Shown: positions 38,304-46,229 of the stretch, in pieces | How the letters are laid out: each line of letters begins with the position of its first letter | Numbering within the stretch: position 1 is the stretch's first letter | From: Streptomyces sp. SID9727 | GTDB taxonomy: Bacteria > Actinomycetota > Actinomycetes > Streptomycetales > Streptomycetaceae | Direction: 5' to 3' | DNA length: 64,000 bases | Assembly: GCF_010550605.1 (NCBI RefSeq) | Contig: NZ_JAAGNI010000106.1 | Span: 62,001-126,000, forward strand | Notes under the pieces: generated by a model | Database searches by the model: none | Told to the model about the DNA's origin: nothing | What the model saw: only the letters and a program-made list of their open reading frames with translations | Program-made: the position numbers and the translations under genes

Positions 38304-39737
38304 TCAGAGCTGGTTCTGTTCGATGTCGATGCGGTCCCAGTCGAAGACTCCGCTCGGCTTGCCGGACGCGTCTATGACCACGCCGGCGAAGAGGAAGCGG
38401 AGCACCGCGTTGCGCCGCTCGTCCGTCATCTCGTCGGCCTCCCAGGCCGCCCTGGCCCCCGGACCCGTAAGTCCGTCGAGCAGCTTCACCGGACGTACGG
38501 CCATCCGCTTCTGGGCCTTGGCGATTCGGTCGGTGATGCCCTTGCGCATCGCCCGGTACTCCGCCGTGGAGATCTCCTTGGCGGTCCACATCTGGTTGAG
38601 TTCGGCGAGCTGCCGCTGGTCCGCCTCCACCGCCTCGGTCAGGGCGTTCGTGGGTGTGGCGGAGGAGAGCCGGCCGGAGACGGCGAGGCGGCCGAGCAGG
38701 TCGATCGCGGCCTCGGTGACGAACTCCTCCAGCTTCACAGCGGCGATGCGGCGGACGCACTTCTTCTCGTCGTTACGGCTCTTGCGCGTGCACAGGTACG
38801 AGGGCACCGCCCCGACCTTGGTGCCGGACATGAGGGTGCCGCAGCGCCTGCACATGACCAGGCCGCGCAGCAGGTAGAAGCGGCGCAGTTCCAGGTTGGT
38901 CTGGTGGATCGCGGACCGGTACTCGCGGCGGGCGCGGACCTCGGCCCAGGTGCCGGCGTCGATGATGGCGGGCCACTTCCCAGCGCCGACCTCCTCGCCC
39001 TGGTGCATGCGGATGCCGGCGACGTGGCGGGAGTCGAGCAGCGCCCGGACGGTGCCCTGGGTCCACTCCTTGCCGTACACGGTCCGGATGCCGCGTTTGT
39101 GGAGGACCAAGGCGATGGCGACCGGGCTCTGGCCCTTGAGGTAGCAGTCGAAGACCTCGCGGACGATCTCGGCCTCGTCCTCCCTGACGGTCATGCCGTC
39201 GGGTTCGTACCCGAACCGCCGCTTGCCCGAGTGCGGCATGCCGGTCTCGGCCCGCTCCGCGAGCGCGGATTTCAGGCGCCGGGAGGTGTCGTCGGAGGAG
39301 CGGCAGGCGTGGGCGACCTCGATGCGGAGGATGAAGCGGTCGTCGGGGTCGGAGAGGTTCCGGCGGTTCGCCTCGCCGTGCAGCACGATCTCCTGCTCGT
39401 CGGAGACCTGGAGCAGCTCCTCCAGGTCGCGCGGCTGCCGCATGAGCCGGTCGGGGTGGTACGCGATGATGTGCCGGAACTCGCGACGCCGGGCGTGTTC
39501 GAGGAGCTGGTCCCAGCCGGGTCGCTTGCGGTCGCGGCGCCAGGCGGAGCGGCTGTTGTCAACGAAGACGTGGGTGGGGTCGATGGCCAGACCACGGCGT
39601 TCGGCGATCTCCCGGCAGATACGTTCCTGCCGGTCGACGCCGGTCTGGCCGTCATCGTCGGCCTGGGATATTCGGCAGTACAGGGCGGCCGGTTCACCTG
39701 GGGTGACGGTCGGCTCTCGGTGCTTGGGGCGGGGCAT
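38304..39737 (-). CDS. large serine recombinase (site-specific integrase)
   Basis: 477 residues. N-terminal resolvase domain with catalytic serine in AALYCRISQADDDG (S24) and DRLMRQPRDLEELL near 100; recombinase domain near 170-290; zinc-ribbon MCRRCGTLMSG and later cysteines near 306-340; coiled-coil motif in the C-terminus (VEADQRQLAELNQMW). The architecture matches phage-type integrases that join attB and attP at a 2-bp core, without accessory proteins, and excise with a separate directionality factor. The start is 30 bp from attR, so its promoter is probably across the attP junction. Confidence 0.93.
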   Translation of the reverse strand: MPRPKHREPTVTPGEPAALYCRISQADDDGQTGVDRQERICREIAERRGLAIDPTHVFVDNSRSAWRRDRKRPGWDQLLEHARRREFRHIIAYHPDRLMRQPRDLEELLQVSDEQEIVLHGEANRRNLSDPDDRFILRIEVAHACRSSDDTSRRLKSALAERAETGMPHSGKRRFGYEPDGMTVREDEAEIVREVFDCYLKGQSPVAIALVLHKRGIRTVYGKEWTQGTVRALLDSRHVAGIRMHQGEEVGAGKWPAIIDAGTWAEVRARREYRSAIHQTNLELRRFYLLRGLVMCRRCGTLMSGTKVGAVPSYLCTRKSRNDEKKCVRRIAAVKLEEFVTEAAIDLLGRLAVSGRLSSATPTNALTEAVEADQRQLAELNQMWTAKEISTAEYRAMRKGITDRIAKAQKRMAVRPVKLLDGLTGPGARAAWEADEMTDERRNAVLRFLFAGVVIDASGKPSGVFDWDRIDIEQNQL

Positions 39738-39766
39738 GGCACCGATGGTCTGAGCAAGGCTTGGGC

Positions 39767-39768
39767 TC
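39767..39768. other. attR: crossover dinucleotide of the integrated element
   Basis: Right junction, read ...AGGCTTGGGC TC GCCGAACTTC.... The shared TC marks the boundary between element (left, with the AGGCTTG arm) and the 3' half of the oxidoreductase gene (right). Confidence 0.75.
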
Positions 39769-40501
39769 GCCGAACTTCCGCCACCCGGTCACCCTGGCCA
39801 AGGAGCTGATCTCGCTCGACGACATCTCGGCGGGCCGGATCACCCTCGGTATCGGCGCGGGCGGCAACGGCTTCGACGCGACGACCCTGCTGAGGAGCGG
39901 CGAGGTCCCGTGGACGCCGCGGCAGCGCGCCGACCGCTTCGGGGAGTTCGTCACGCTGCTGGACGCCCTGTTGCGCGAGCCGGCCGACAAGTCGTACGAG
40001 GGGGAGTTCTACGCGGCCACCGAGGCACGGAACCTTCCCGGCTGTGTGCAGCGGCCCCGGGTGCCCTTCGCCGTCGCCGCCACGGGTCCGCGCGGTCTGG
40101 CGCTGGCCGCGCGCCACGGTCAGGCGTGGGTGACCACGGGGGACCCGAAGCTGTACGAGGCGGGCAGCGGCGCGCAGTCGGCCGAGGCCCTCGGCCGGCA
40201 AATGGACGGGCTGGGGCGCGCGTGCGCGGAGACCGGGCGGGACGTGGCCGAGCTGGAGAAGATCCTGCTCACCGGGTTCACGCCGGAGTTCAACCCGGGC
40301 CTCGCCGCGGGCGGGAGCCGGCCCTTCGACTCCGTCGACGCGTTCGTGGACTTCGCGGGCAGGCACGCGGAGCTGGGGTTCTCGGAGATCGTCATCCACG
40401 CGCCGGTGCCCGCCGACGGACCGGGGTTCGACGCGGCGGTGCCGGACGAGAAGCTGTTCGAGGAGATCGCGACGCGGGGCGCGGCCCAGCTGGCCGGCTG
40501 A
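39769..40501 (+). pseudogene. 3' half of LLM-class oxidoreductase, interrupted by integrated element
   Basis: Starts inside codon 72 (TC|G) and continues PNFRHPVTLAKELISLDDIS to a normal stop, giving 243 residues of the C-terminal part. It includes GRITLGIGAGGNGFDATTL and the AVAATGPRGLALAARHGQAW segment. It is not expected to make a working enzyme alone since the N-terminal substrate/cofactor part is left on the other side of the element. It corresponds over its length to the element's intact copy. Confidence 0.88.
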
Positions 40502-40537
40502 CGGTCGCCCTGGGGTCCGGGGCTCTCGGGACCCGGC

Positions 40538-41080
40538 TCAGCCCGGCAGGCGCAGGAACTCGGCGGGCACCGCATCCGTGAGCCACACCCCGTTGGCGCT
40601 GACCCAGAACGTGTGGCCCGCGCGGTGCATGGCGCCCGCGTCCACGGACAGCACGACGGGGCGTCCGCGCCGGGCCCCCACGCGGGTAGCGGTCTCGCGG
40701 TCGGGCGAGAGATGCACGTGGGTACGGTTCATCGGGCGCAGCCCCTCGGCACGGATCGCGTCCAGGGACCGGCCGACCGTACCGTGGTAGAGGTACGCGG
40801 GCGGTTCGGCCGGCGGCAGTCCCAGGTCCACGGTCACGGTGTGGCCCTGGCTCGCCCGGATACGGTCGGCGTCCACGGCGAAGCGCTGCTTGTCGTTGGA
40901 GGCGACCACATGGTCGAGCTCCGCCCTGCTGATCGGAAAGTGATGGCGAGCCGCCGCGCTCAGCAGTTCCTCGATCGGCACCCAGCCGTGGGCGTCGAGC
41001 GTGAGTCCGATCCGCTCGGGCTGGTGCCGCAGGTGTTTGGAGAGGTACTTGGACACCTTGACGGTGCGTCTTTCGTTCAT
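40538..41080 (-). CDS. kptA: tRNA/RNA 2'-phosphotransferase (Tpt1/KptA)
   Basis: 180 residues, full length. Family motifs: VSKYLSKHLRHQPE near 8-21, AYLYHGTVG near 103-111, RTHVHLSPD near 128-136 and the catalytic Arg/His set. Tpt1 removes a 2'-phosphate from RNA by transfer to NAD+, with ADP-ribose products. Bacterial KptA proteins have no obvious tRNA-splicing partner and act on other 2'-phosphates. ATG start is used rather than the longer frame. Divergent from no gene; DnaA-box-like sequences lie just upstream. Confidence 0.9.
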   Translation of the reverse strand: MNERRTVKVSKYLSKHLRHQPERIGLTLDAHGWVPIEELLSAAARHHFPISRAELDHVVASNDKQRFAVDADRIRASQGHTVTVDLGLPPAEPPAYLYHGTVGRSLDAIRAEGLRPMNRTHVHLSPDRETATRVGARRGRPVVLSVDAGAMHRAGHTFWVSANGVWLTDAVPAEFLRLPG

Positions 41081-41161
41081 CTCTTGAGCGTGGCTCCGAC
41101 ACGTCCTCGGCGCATCCTCATTTCGTTCGCGCTTCACCTGAACGATGTGCGTGCGCTGGTT

Positions 41162-41215
41162 TGATCCACAGTCAGTTGGACTTATCCACAGGCGAATTGG
41201 CATCTCTGTGGACAA
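41162..41215. promoter_or_regulatory. three DnaA-box-like 9-mers
   Basis: TGATCCACA (one mismatch), TTATCCACA and, on the other strand, TTGTCCACA (read TGTGGACAA) within 54 bp upstream of kptA. TTGTCCACA is the preferred Streptomyces DnaA box. By chance such matches would be rare in DNA of this composition. Confidence 0.5.
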
Positions 41216-41251
41216 CGGACATAGCAAATGGGCGTTTTGCGCAATATGTCT

Positions 41252-42166
41252 CTACTCGCGACATGATGAGGCGAGCGAGTCCAACATTCTTTTGTTCACC
41301 TCTCGTTCGGCCGCGGCGGCGATGAAGGCGCCCACGCCGCTGGATCCAACCAGCCGTTCCACGGCATGGATTGTCGAGGCCGGCACCTGCACGGCGACCT
41401 CATTTTCGGCCGCGCGGACGGCCTCGGCGGGCGCACCGGACGCCAGATGCGCCTCCAGGTGCCGCGTCGCGAACATCCGCATCGCACGCGCGAGTTCGGC
41501 GTCCACGGTCTGCTGGGCGAGTGGCTTCAGGCGCCGCACCATCGACGCCGCGTCATCCGCTTCGGCGTCGGTCGTGGGCCGATGGCCCAGGTATCGGGCG
41601 AAAACGTGCTCGGTCGTGAACTCGAGAAATCGGGAGGCCATCTGCCCGACCTGGCCCCGAACTTCTCGCAGTTGTGCCGCGATCGCGGTCAGCGGCACGC
41701 CGACCGCGTACAACTCCGCCGCGACCTCCAGCTCCTGGAGGCTCGGCACGCCGAACTCCTCGTCGCTTCCCGGCAGGCGTTCGAGTACACCGAGCTCGAC
41801 CGCCTCGCCAATGGCCCGGTCATCGGCTTCTCCCCCGAATGCCGCGATCAGTTGGGCGCGGGTGATGCGACCGGCTCGCTCGTCGGTCCACGGGCCGTGC
41901 ACCTCGGCGACGAGCCCCAGCACACCTCCCAGCCCGCGCCCGGTGTCCCAGGCATCGAGTAACTCCTTGATGCTGACCAGGGTGTAGCCCCGGCCCAGTA
42001 GACCGGCGATCTGCCGGAGACGGAAGAGATGGTCGGGTCCGTATACGTTTGCCCGGCCTCGTCGCTCCGGGGCAGGCAGCAGGCCGCGGTCCTGATAACC
42101 CCGGATCGTACGGACCGTGGCGCCGCTGGCGTGCGCGAGATCCTCGATCCGGTACTCGGTTGCCAA
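41252..42166 (-). CDS. MerR family transcriptional regulator
   Basis: 304 residues from TTG (LATEYRIEDLAH), chosen because AGGAG lies 8 nt upstream; a GTG start overlapping the SDR stop codon would add 19 residues. N-terminal MerR winged helix (EDLAHASGATVRTIRGYQDRG, RLRQIAGLLGRGYTLVSIKELL) and a long C-terminal region with helices (QVGQMASRFLEFTTEHV). The ligand and target are unknown; the gene probably shares an operon with the upstream SDR fusion gene. It is preceded by TTG and has no Cys pattern that would indicate a metal sensor. Confidence 0.78.
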   Translation of the reverse strand: MATEYRIEDLAHASGATVRTIRGYQDRGLLPAPERRGRANVYGPDHLFRLRQIAGLLGRGYTLVSIKELLDAWDTGRGLGGVLGLVAEVHGPWTDERAGRITRAQLIAAFGGEADDRAIGEAVELGVLERLPGSDEEFGVPSLQELEVAAELYAVGVPLTAIAAQLREVRGQVGQMASRFLEFTTEHVFARYLGHRPTTDAEADDAASMVRRLKPLAQQTVDAELARAMRMFATRHLEAHLASGAPAEAVRAAENEVAVQVPASTIHAVERLVGSSGVGAFIAAAAEREVNKRMLDSLASSCRE

Positions 42167-42219
42167 CCGCTCCGACTCCTGCCCGCGTTCGCCCTCGGAG
42201 CCTCCCGCGCCCGCCCGCC

Positions 42220-44061
42220 TCACAGTGGCGGCTTCAGCCGGGCGATGCCCCGCAGCACGCCGGGACCGACGCGGGACAGAAGGCGTACGGCATGGGACTC
42301 CGGCGTCACCGGGACGACGGCCTGATTGCGAACGACCGCGCGGAGAACCGCCTCCGCCACCTTTTCCGGCGGGTAGTTGCGCGCGCCGTAGAGCTTGCCG
42401 GCACGCTTTCGCAGCCGCTCCTCCTCCGCCGCGTCCGTCCCCACGAACCGCGCCGTGTCGGTGATGCCGGTGTTGACGATCCCGGGGCAGATCGCGCTGA
42501 CCCCGATCGACTTCTCGGCGAGCTCGGCGCGCAGACACTCGCTGAGCATCAGTACAGCGGCCTTGGACGTGCTGTACGCGGGGAGGGCACGGGACGGCTG
42601 GAAGGCCGCCGCCGACGCGGTGTTGACGATGTGGCCGCCCTGGCCGCGCTCCGCCATCTGCCGCCCGAAGAGCCGGCAACCGTGGATGACCCCCCACAGG
42701 TTCACATCGAGAACGTTCCGCCAGTCCTCGGCCGTCGTTTCCAGGAACGGCCCCGACAGCCCGATGCCCGCGTTGTTGACCAGCACGTCGACCACGCCGT
42801 ACTCATCGGCCACCCGGGCGGCAAGCTTCTCCATGGCCTGCTCGTCGCTCACGTCGACCGCCTCGGCCCAGGCTTCCGGAGCCCCGGTCGCCCGGGCCGA
42901 CTCCGCGGTCCGCCCGGCCCCTTCGGCATCCCGGTCGACGGCCACCACCCTGGCCCCCGCCCGCGCGAAGGCGAGCGCCGTGGCGCGCCCTATCCCGCCC
43001 GCGGCACCCGTCACCAGCACGAGCCGGCCGCCGAACCACTCCGCGTAGGGCCCGTCCGCACGGGCCTCCACCGGAACGCCGGCCGTCCGGGCCGACTCGA
43101 TGGCCGTCGCGAACTCAGCGATCCACGAGGCCAGCTGGTCCGGGCGGGTGCGCGGCACCCAGTGCTTGGCCGGAAGCGAGCGACGGGTCAGCTGCGGGAC
43201 CCAGGCCTCGAGGTCGTCGTAGAGCTGTTCCGACAGGAACACGTCCCCGGTCGGTGTGATCAGCTGCACCGGCACGTGCGCGTACGCGTCGGTACGGGGC
43301 CTGCGCAGCCGGGAACGCACGTTGTCCCGGTAGAGCCAGGCCCCGTGCGCCGCGTCATTCGGCAGCGAGGGCGTCGGGTAGTCGCCCGGGGGCACCTTCT
43401 CCAGCCGCTCCAGGATGCCCGGCCACCGCTTGCCGAGTGGCCCGCGCCAGGCCAGCTCGGGCAGGACCGGGGTGTGCAGCATGTACACGTACCAGGATTT
43501 GGCACCCTGTCCGAGGAGCTGACCGACCCGGCCCGGGGTGGGCCGGTTCACCCGGCGCTTGATCCAGTGCCCGAAATGGTCCAGGGAAGGACCGGACATC
43601 GAGGTGAAGGACGCGATCCGGCCCTCCGTACGGCTGACCGTGGCGAACTCCCAGGACTGGACCGAACCCCAGTCGTGCCCCACCACATGGACCGGGCGGT
43701 CCGGACTCACCGCGTCGGCCACGGCCAGGAAGTCGTCCGTCAGCTTCTCCAGCGTGAAACCGCCGCGCAAGGGCTTCGGAGCCGTCGAGCCGCCGTGCCC
43801 GCGTACGTCGTACAGCACGACGTGCCACTCGTCGGCCAGCCGGGCGGCGACCTGCGTCCAGACCTCCTTGCTGTCCGGGTAGCCGTGTACCAGCATGATC
43901 GTCGGGCGCTCCGGGTCCCCGAGCTCGACGACGCACAGCTCGATGCCCCCCGTGGCCACCCGGCGTTCGCGCGCGCCCGGCAGATCACGCAGCCGCGGGC
44001 CGCCGTTCCCCGCGGACTGCCCCTCGACCGCGGGCCGTTCGCTCTTCCCTCGTGACGCCAT
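42220..44061 (-). CDS. alpha/beta hydrolase-SDR fusion oxidoreductase
   Basis: 613 residues with two enzyme domains. The N-terminal half (about 40-310) is an alpha/beta hydrolase: LVHGYPDSKEVW, nucleophile region VVGHDWGSVQSW (typical of epoxide hydrolases and haloalkane dehalogenases, where the residue after H is D). The C-terminal half (about 340-600) is a short-chain dehydrogenase: LVLVTGAAGGIGRATALAFA near 341, NNAGIG, and catalytic YSTSK near 497. Such fusions are known in actinomycetes and may channel an epoxide or ester product to the dehydrogenase; the substrate is not readable. Confidence 0.85.
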   Translation of the reverse strand: MASRGKSERPAVEGQSAGNGGPRLRDLPGARERRVATGGIELCVVELGDPERPTIMLVHGYPDSKEVWTQVAARLADEWHVVLYDVRGHGGSTAPKPLRGGFTLEKLTDDFLAVADAVSPDRPVHVVGHDWGSVQSWEFATVSRTEGRIASFTSMSGPSLDHFGHWIKRRVNRPTPGRVGQLLGQGAKSWYVYMLHTPVLPELAWRGPLGKRWPGILERLEKVPPGDYPTPSLPNDAAHGAWLYRDNVRSRLRRPRTDAYAHVPVQLITPTGDVFLSEQLYDDLEAWVPQLTRRSLPAKHWVPRTRPDQLASWIAEFATAIESARTAGVPVEARADGPYAEWFGGRLVLVTGAAGGIGRATALAFARAGARVVAVDRDAEGAGRTAESARATGAPEAWAEAVDVSDEQAMEKLAARVADEYGVVDVLVNNAGIGLSGPFLETTAEDWRNVLDVNLWGVIHGCRLFGRQMAERGQGGHIVNTASAAAFQPSRALPAYSTSKAAVLMLSECLRAELAEKSIGVSAICPGIVNTGITDTARFVGTDAAEEERLRKRAGKLYGARNYPPEKVAEAVLRAVVRNQAVVPVTPESHAVRLLSRVGPGVLRGIARLKPPL

Positions 44062-44160
44062 GCCACCGTCCGTTCGCTGCTGTGTGCGGTACGTGCTCGT
44101 AACGTGACACTGATGAATGTGACAATGACCGGCGGCAACGTCAAGGGGGGTCGGCGGTCT

Positions 44161-44169
44161 GTGGACAAC
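44161..44169 (-). promoter_or_regulatory. DnaA-box 9-mer upstream of ABC operon
   Basis: TTGTCCACA read on the minus strand, perfect match to the Streptomyces DnaA-box consensus, about 150 bp upstream of the ABC gene. May be part of a scattered set of DnaA sites around this locus. Confidence 0.45.
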
Positions 44170-44317
44170 TCCCCGCGCAGACCGTGAGGGCCGGTGGCAG
44201 GGGGCGGCCGTGGTCCTCAGTGGGGTCCCCTTACGGGTCTCCTACAACTCGAGTCTGACGCCGATCCAGCCGTCAGGTCTGACGACTGCTGTGGTCCGCG
44301 CCACTACCGTCGTATCC

Positions 44318-45331
44318 GTGAATGTCATCGCTGCCGAAGGTCTGAGTAAACGGTTCCCCCGGGTGACCGCGCTTGACCGGCTCACCCTGGACATCGGCCC
44401 GGGTGTGACCGGGCTGGTGGGCGCCAACGGGGCCGGCAAGTCCACGCTGATCAAGATCCTGCTGGGTCTGTCCCCCGCGACCGAGGGCAGGGCCGCCGTG
44501 CTCGGGCTCGACGTCTCGACCAGCGGTCCTGCCATCCGCGAGCGGGTCGGCTACATGCCGGAACACGACTGCCTGCCACCCGACGTCTCGGCCACCGAGT
44601 TCGTCGTCCACATGGCGCGCATGTCCGGTCTGCCACCGACCGCCGCCCGTGAACGCACGGCGGACACCCTGCGCCACGTCGGCCTGTACGAGGAGCGCTA
44701 CCGCCCCATCGGCGGTTACTCGACGGGTATGAAGCAGCGGGTGAAACTGGCCCAGGCGCTGGTGCACGACCCCCAGCTGGTCCTGCTCGACGAGCCGACC
44801 AACGGGCTCGACCCGGTGGGGCGCGACGAGATGCTCGCCCTGATCCGCCGGATCCACAGCGACTTCGGCATCTCGGTCCTGGTCACTTCGCACCTGCTCG
44901 GCGAGCTGGAGCGCACCTGCGACCACGTCGTCGTCGTCGACGGCGGAAAGCTGCTGCGTTCCAGCTCCACCAGTGACTTCACGCAGACCACGACGACCCT
45001 TGCCGTCGAGGTCACCGACAGCGACGTCCATCCCGACGGAACGGGCGCCCTGCGCCGTTCCCTCACCGAGGCGGGCGTCACACTCGTCGGTCTCGACGGA
45101 CTGGACACCCAGGGCCTGCCCGGTGCCGGTCACATCCTGCTGGTCGAGGCGACCGGCGAGGAGACGTACGACCTCGTGCGCGACAGCGTCGCGGGGCTCG
45201 GGCTCGGCCTCGTACGGATGGAACAGCGCCGTCACCACATCGCCGAGGTGTTCCGCAGCGACGAGGAACGGCCCGCTGCCGTGCCGGCCGGAGCCGTACT
45301 GCAGAAGGAGGGAGGACGCGATGAGCACTGA
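44318..45331 (+). CDS. ABC-2-type exporter, ATP-binding subunit
   Basis: 337 residues from a GTG start. Walker A GANGAGKST near 36-44, signature region YSTGMKQRVKLAQAL near 130, Walker B LVLLDEPTNGLDP near 148. It energises the membrane subunit encoded next. The C-terminal 80 residues (VRMEQRRHHIAEVF) include an extension typical of ABC-2 exporters. It is the first of four genes (ATPase-permease-ATPase-permease) with overlaps, so one operon. Substrate unknown; no drug-resistance signature. Confidence 0.92.
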   Translation: MNVIAAEGLSKRFPRVTALDRLTLDIGPGVTGLVGANGAGKSTLIKILLGLSPATEGRAAVLGLDVSTSGPAIRERVGYMPEHDCLPPDVSATEFVVHMARMSGLPPTAARERTADTLRHVGLYEERYRPIGGYSTGMKQRVKLAQALVHDPQLVLLDEPTNGLDPVGRDEMLALIRRIHSDFGISVLVTSHLLGELERTCDHVVVVDGGKLLRSSSTSDFTQTTTTLAVEVTDSDVHPDGTGALRRSLTEAGVTLVGLDGLDTQGLPGAGHILLVEATGEETYDLVRDSVAGLGLGLVRMEQRRHHIAEVFRSDEERPAAVPAGAVLQKEGGRDEH

Positions 45332-46229
45332 GACCGGCGCCGCGACCGGGAACGAGACCTCCCGGATCCACAACATCGGCTACCGCGCCTACGACGGCCC
45401 GCGGCTCGGGCGCGCGTACGCCCGCCGCTCGCTGTACTCGCAGACCCTGCGCGGCTCCTTCGGGCTCGGCCGGTCGGCCAAGTCCAAGGTGCTGCCCATG
45501 CTGCTGTTCGGCGTGATGTGCATGGTGGCGGCGATCATCGTGGCTGTCGCCATCGCCACCCCGGGGACGACGAGGCTCCCCATCAAGTACACGTCGTTCG
45601 CGATCTACCTGCAGCCGGTCATCAGCCTGTTCATCGCCGCGCAGGCGCCGCAGGCGGTCTCCAGGGACCTGCGGTTCAAGACCGTGCCGCTGTACTTCTC
45701 GCGGCCGATCGAGCACGGGGACTACGTCCTCGCCAAGTTCGCCGCCATGGCCTCCGCGGTCTTCGTGCTCACCGGGGCGCCGGTCGTGATCCTCTACATC
45801 GGCGCGCTGCTGGGGAAGTTCGACTTCGGCGACCAGACCGAGTGGTTCGCCCAGGGGATGGTTTCCGTGCTTCTGCTCTCCGTGCTGTTCGCCGGACTCG
45901 GCCTCGTGATGGCCGCGCTGACCCCGCGTCGCGGCTTCGGCGTGGCGGCCGTCATCGCGCTGCTGATGATCACCTACGGGGCGGTTTCGACCGTCCAGGG
46001 GATCGCCTGGTCGACGGGTTCGGAGGGGGCGGTGCCGTGGCTGGGGCTGTTCTCCCCGCTCACGCTGGTCGACGGGGTGCAGACCGCGTTCCTCGGAGCG
46101 AGTTCGGCCTTCCCCGGCGGCAACGGCCCGGGCTCCGGGACCGGTGTCGTCTACCTGCTCGTTGTCCTCGCGCTCGTCGCCGGCTCGTACGCCGTACTGA
46201 TGCGCCGCTACCGGAAGGTCGGGCTGTGA
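45321..46229 (+). CDS. ABC-2-type exporter, permease subunit
   Basis: 302 residues. Starts at the ATG following GGAGGAC, overlapping the ATPase stop by 11 nt. The N-terminus is soluble (about 60 residues, with IGYRAYDGPRLGRAYARRSLY), then six or so membrane segments. FKTVPLYFSRPIEHGDYVLAKF fits the ABC-2 membrane family, which lacks the usual EAA motif. It pairs with the preceding ATP-binding protein in the cytoplasmic membrane. Confidence 0.87.
   Translation: MSTETGAATGNETSRIHNIGYRAYDGPRLGRAYARRSLYSQTLRGSFGLGRSAKSKVLPMLLFGVMCMVAAIIVAVAIATPGTTRLPIKYTSFAIYLQPVISLFIAAQAPQAVSRDLRFKTVPLYFSRPIEHGDYVLAKFAAMASAVFVLTGAPVVILYIGALLGKFDFGDQTEWFAQGMVSVLLLSVLFAGLGLVMAALTPRRGFGVAAVIALLMITYGAVSTVQGIAWSTGSEGAVPWLGLFSPLTLVDGVQTAFLGASSAFPGGNGPGSGTGVVYLLVVLALVAGSYAVLMRRYRKVGL

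Larger units (their letters stand above)
32161..39768. mobile_element. 7.6-kb integrated element with large serine integrase
   Basis: Inserted in an LLM-class oxidoreductase gene. Both junctions share TC. Joining the flanks restores an open gene (T-S-P-N at the join), and joining the element's ends creates a perfect 7-bp inverted repeat AGGCTTG/CAAGCCT with an 8-bp spacer whose two central bases are TC. Contents left to right: AT-richer ParB-like gene, oxidoreductase copy, Nudix, frameshifted FkbM methyltransferase, disrupted P-loop kinase, glycosyltransferase, small Cys-rich ORF, serine integrase. No replication, conjugation or capsid genes are seen. It may be a satellite or degraded element mobilised by its integrase. 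Confidence 0.88.

Noticed and set aside
39761..39766. TTG at 39761 as a real start of the 3' oxidoreductase half
   Set aside because: It lies in element DNA; no ribosome site, and the resulting protein would lack the N-terminal third.
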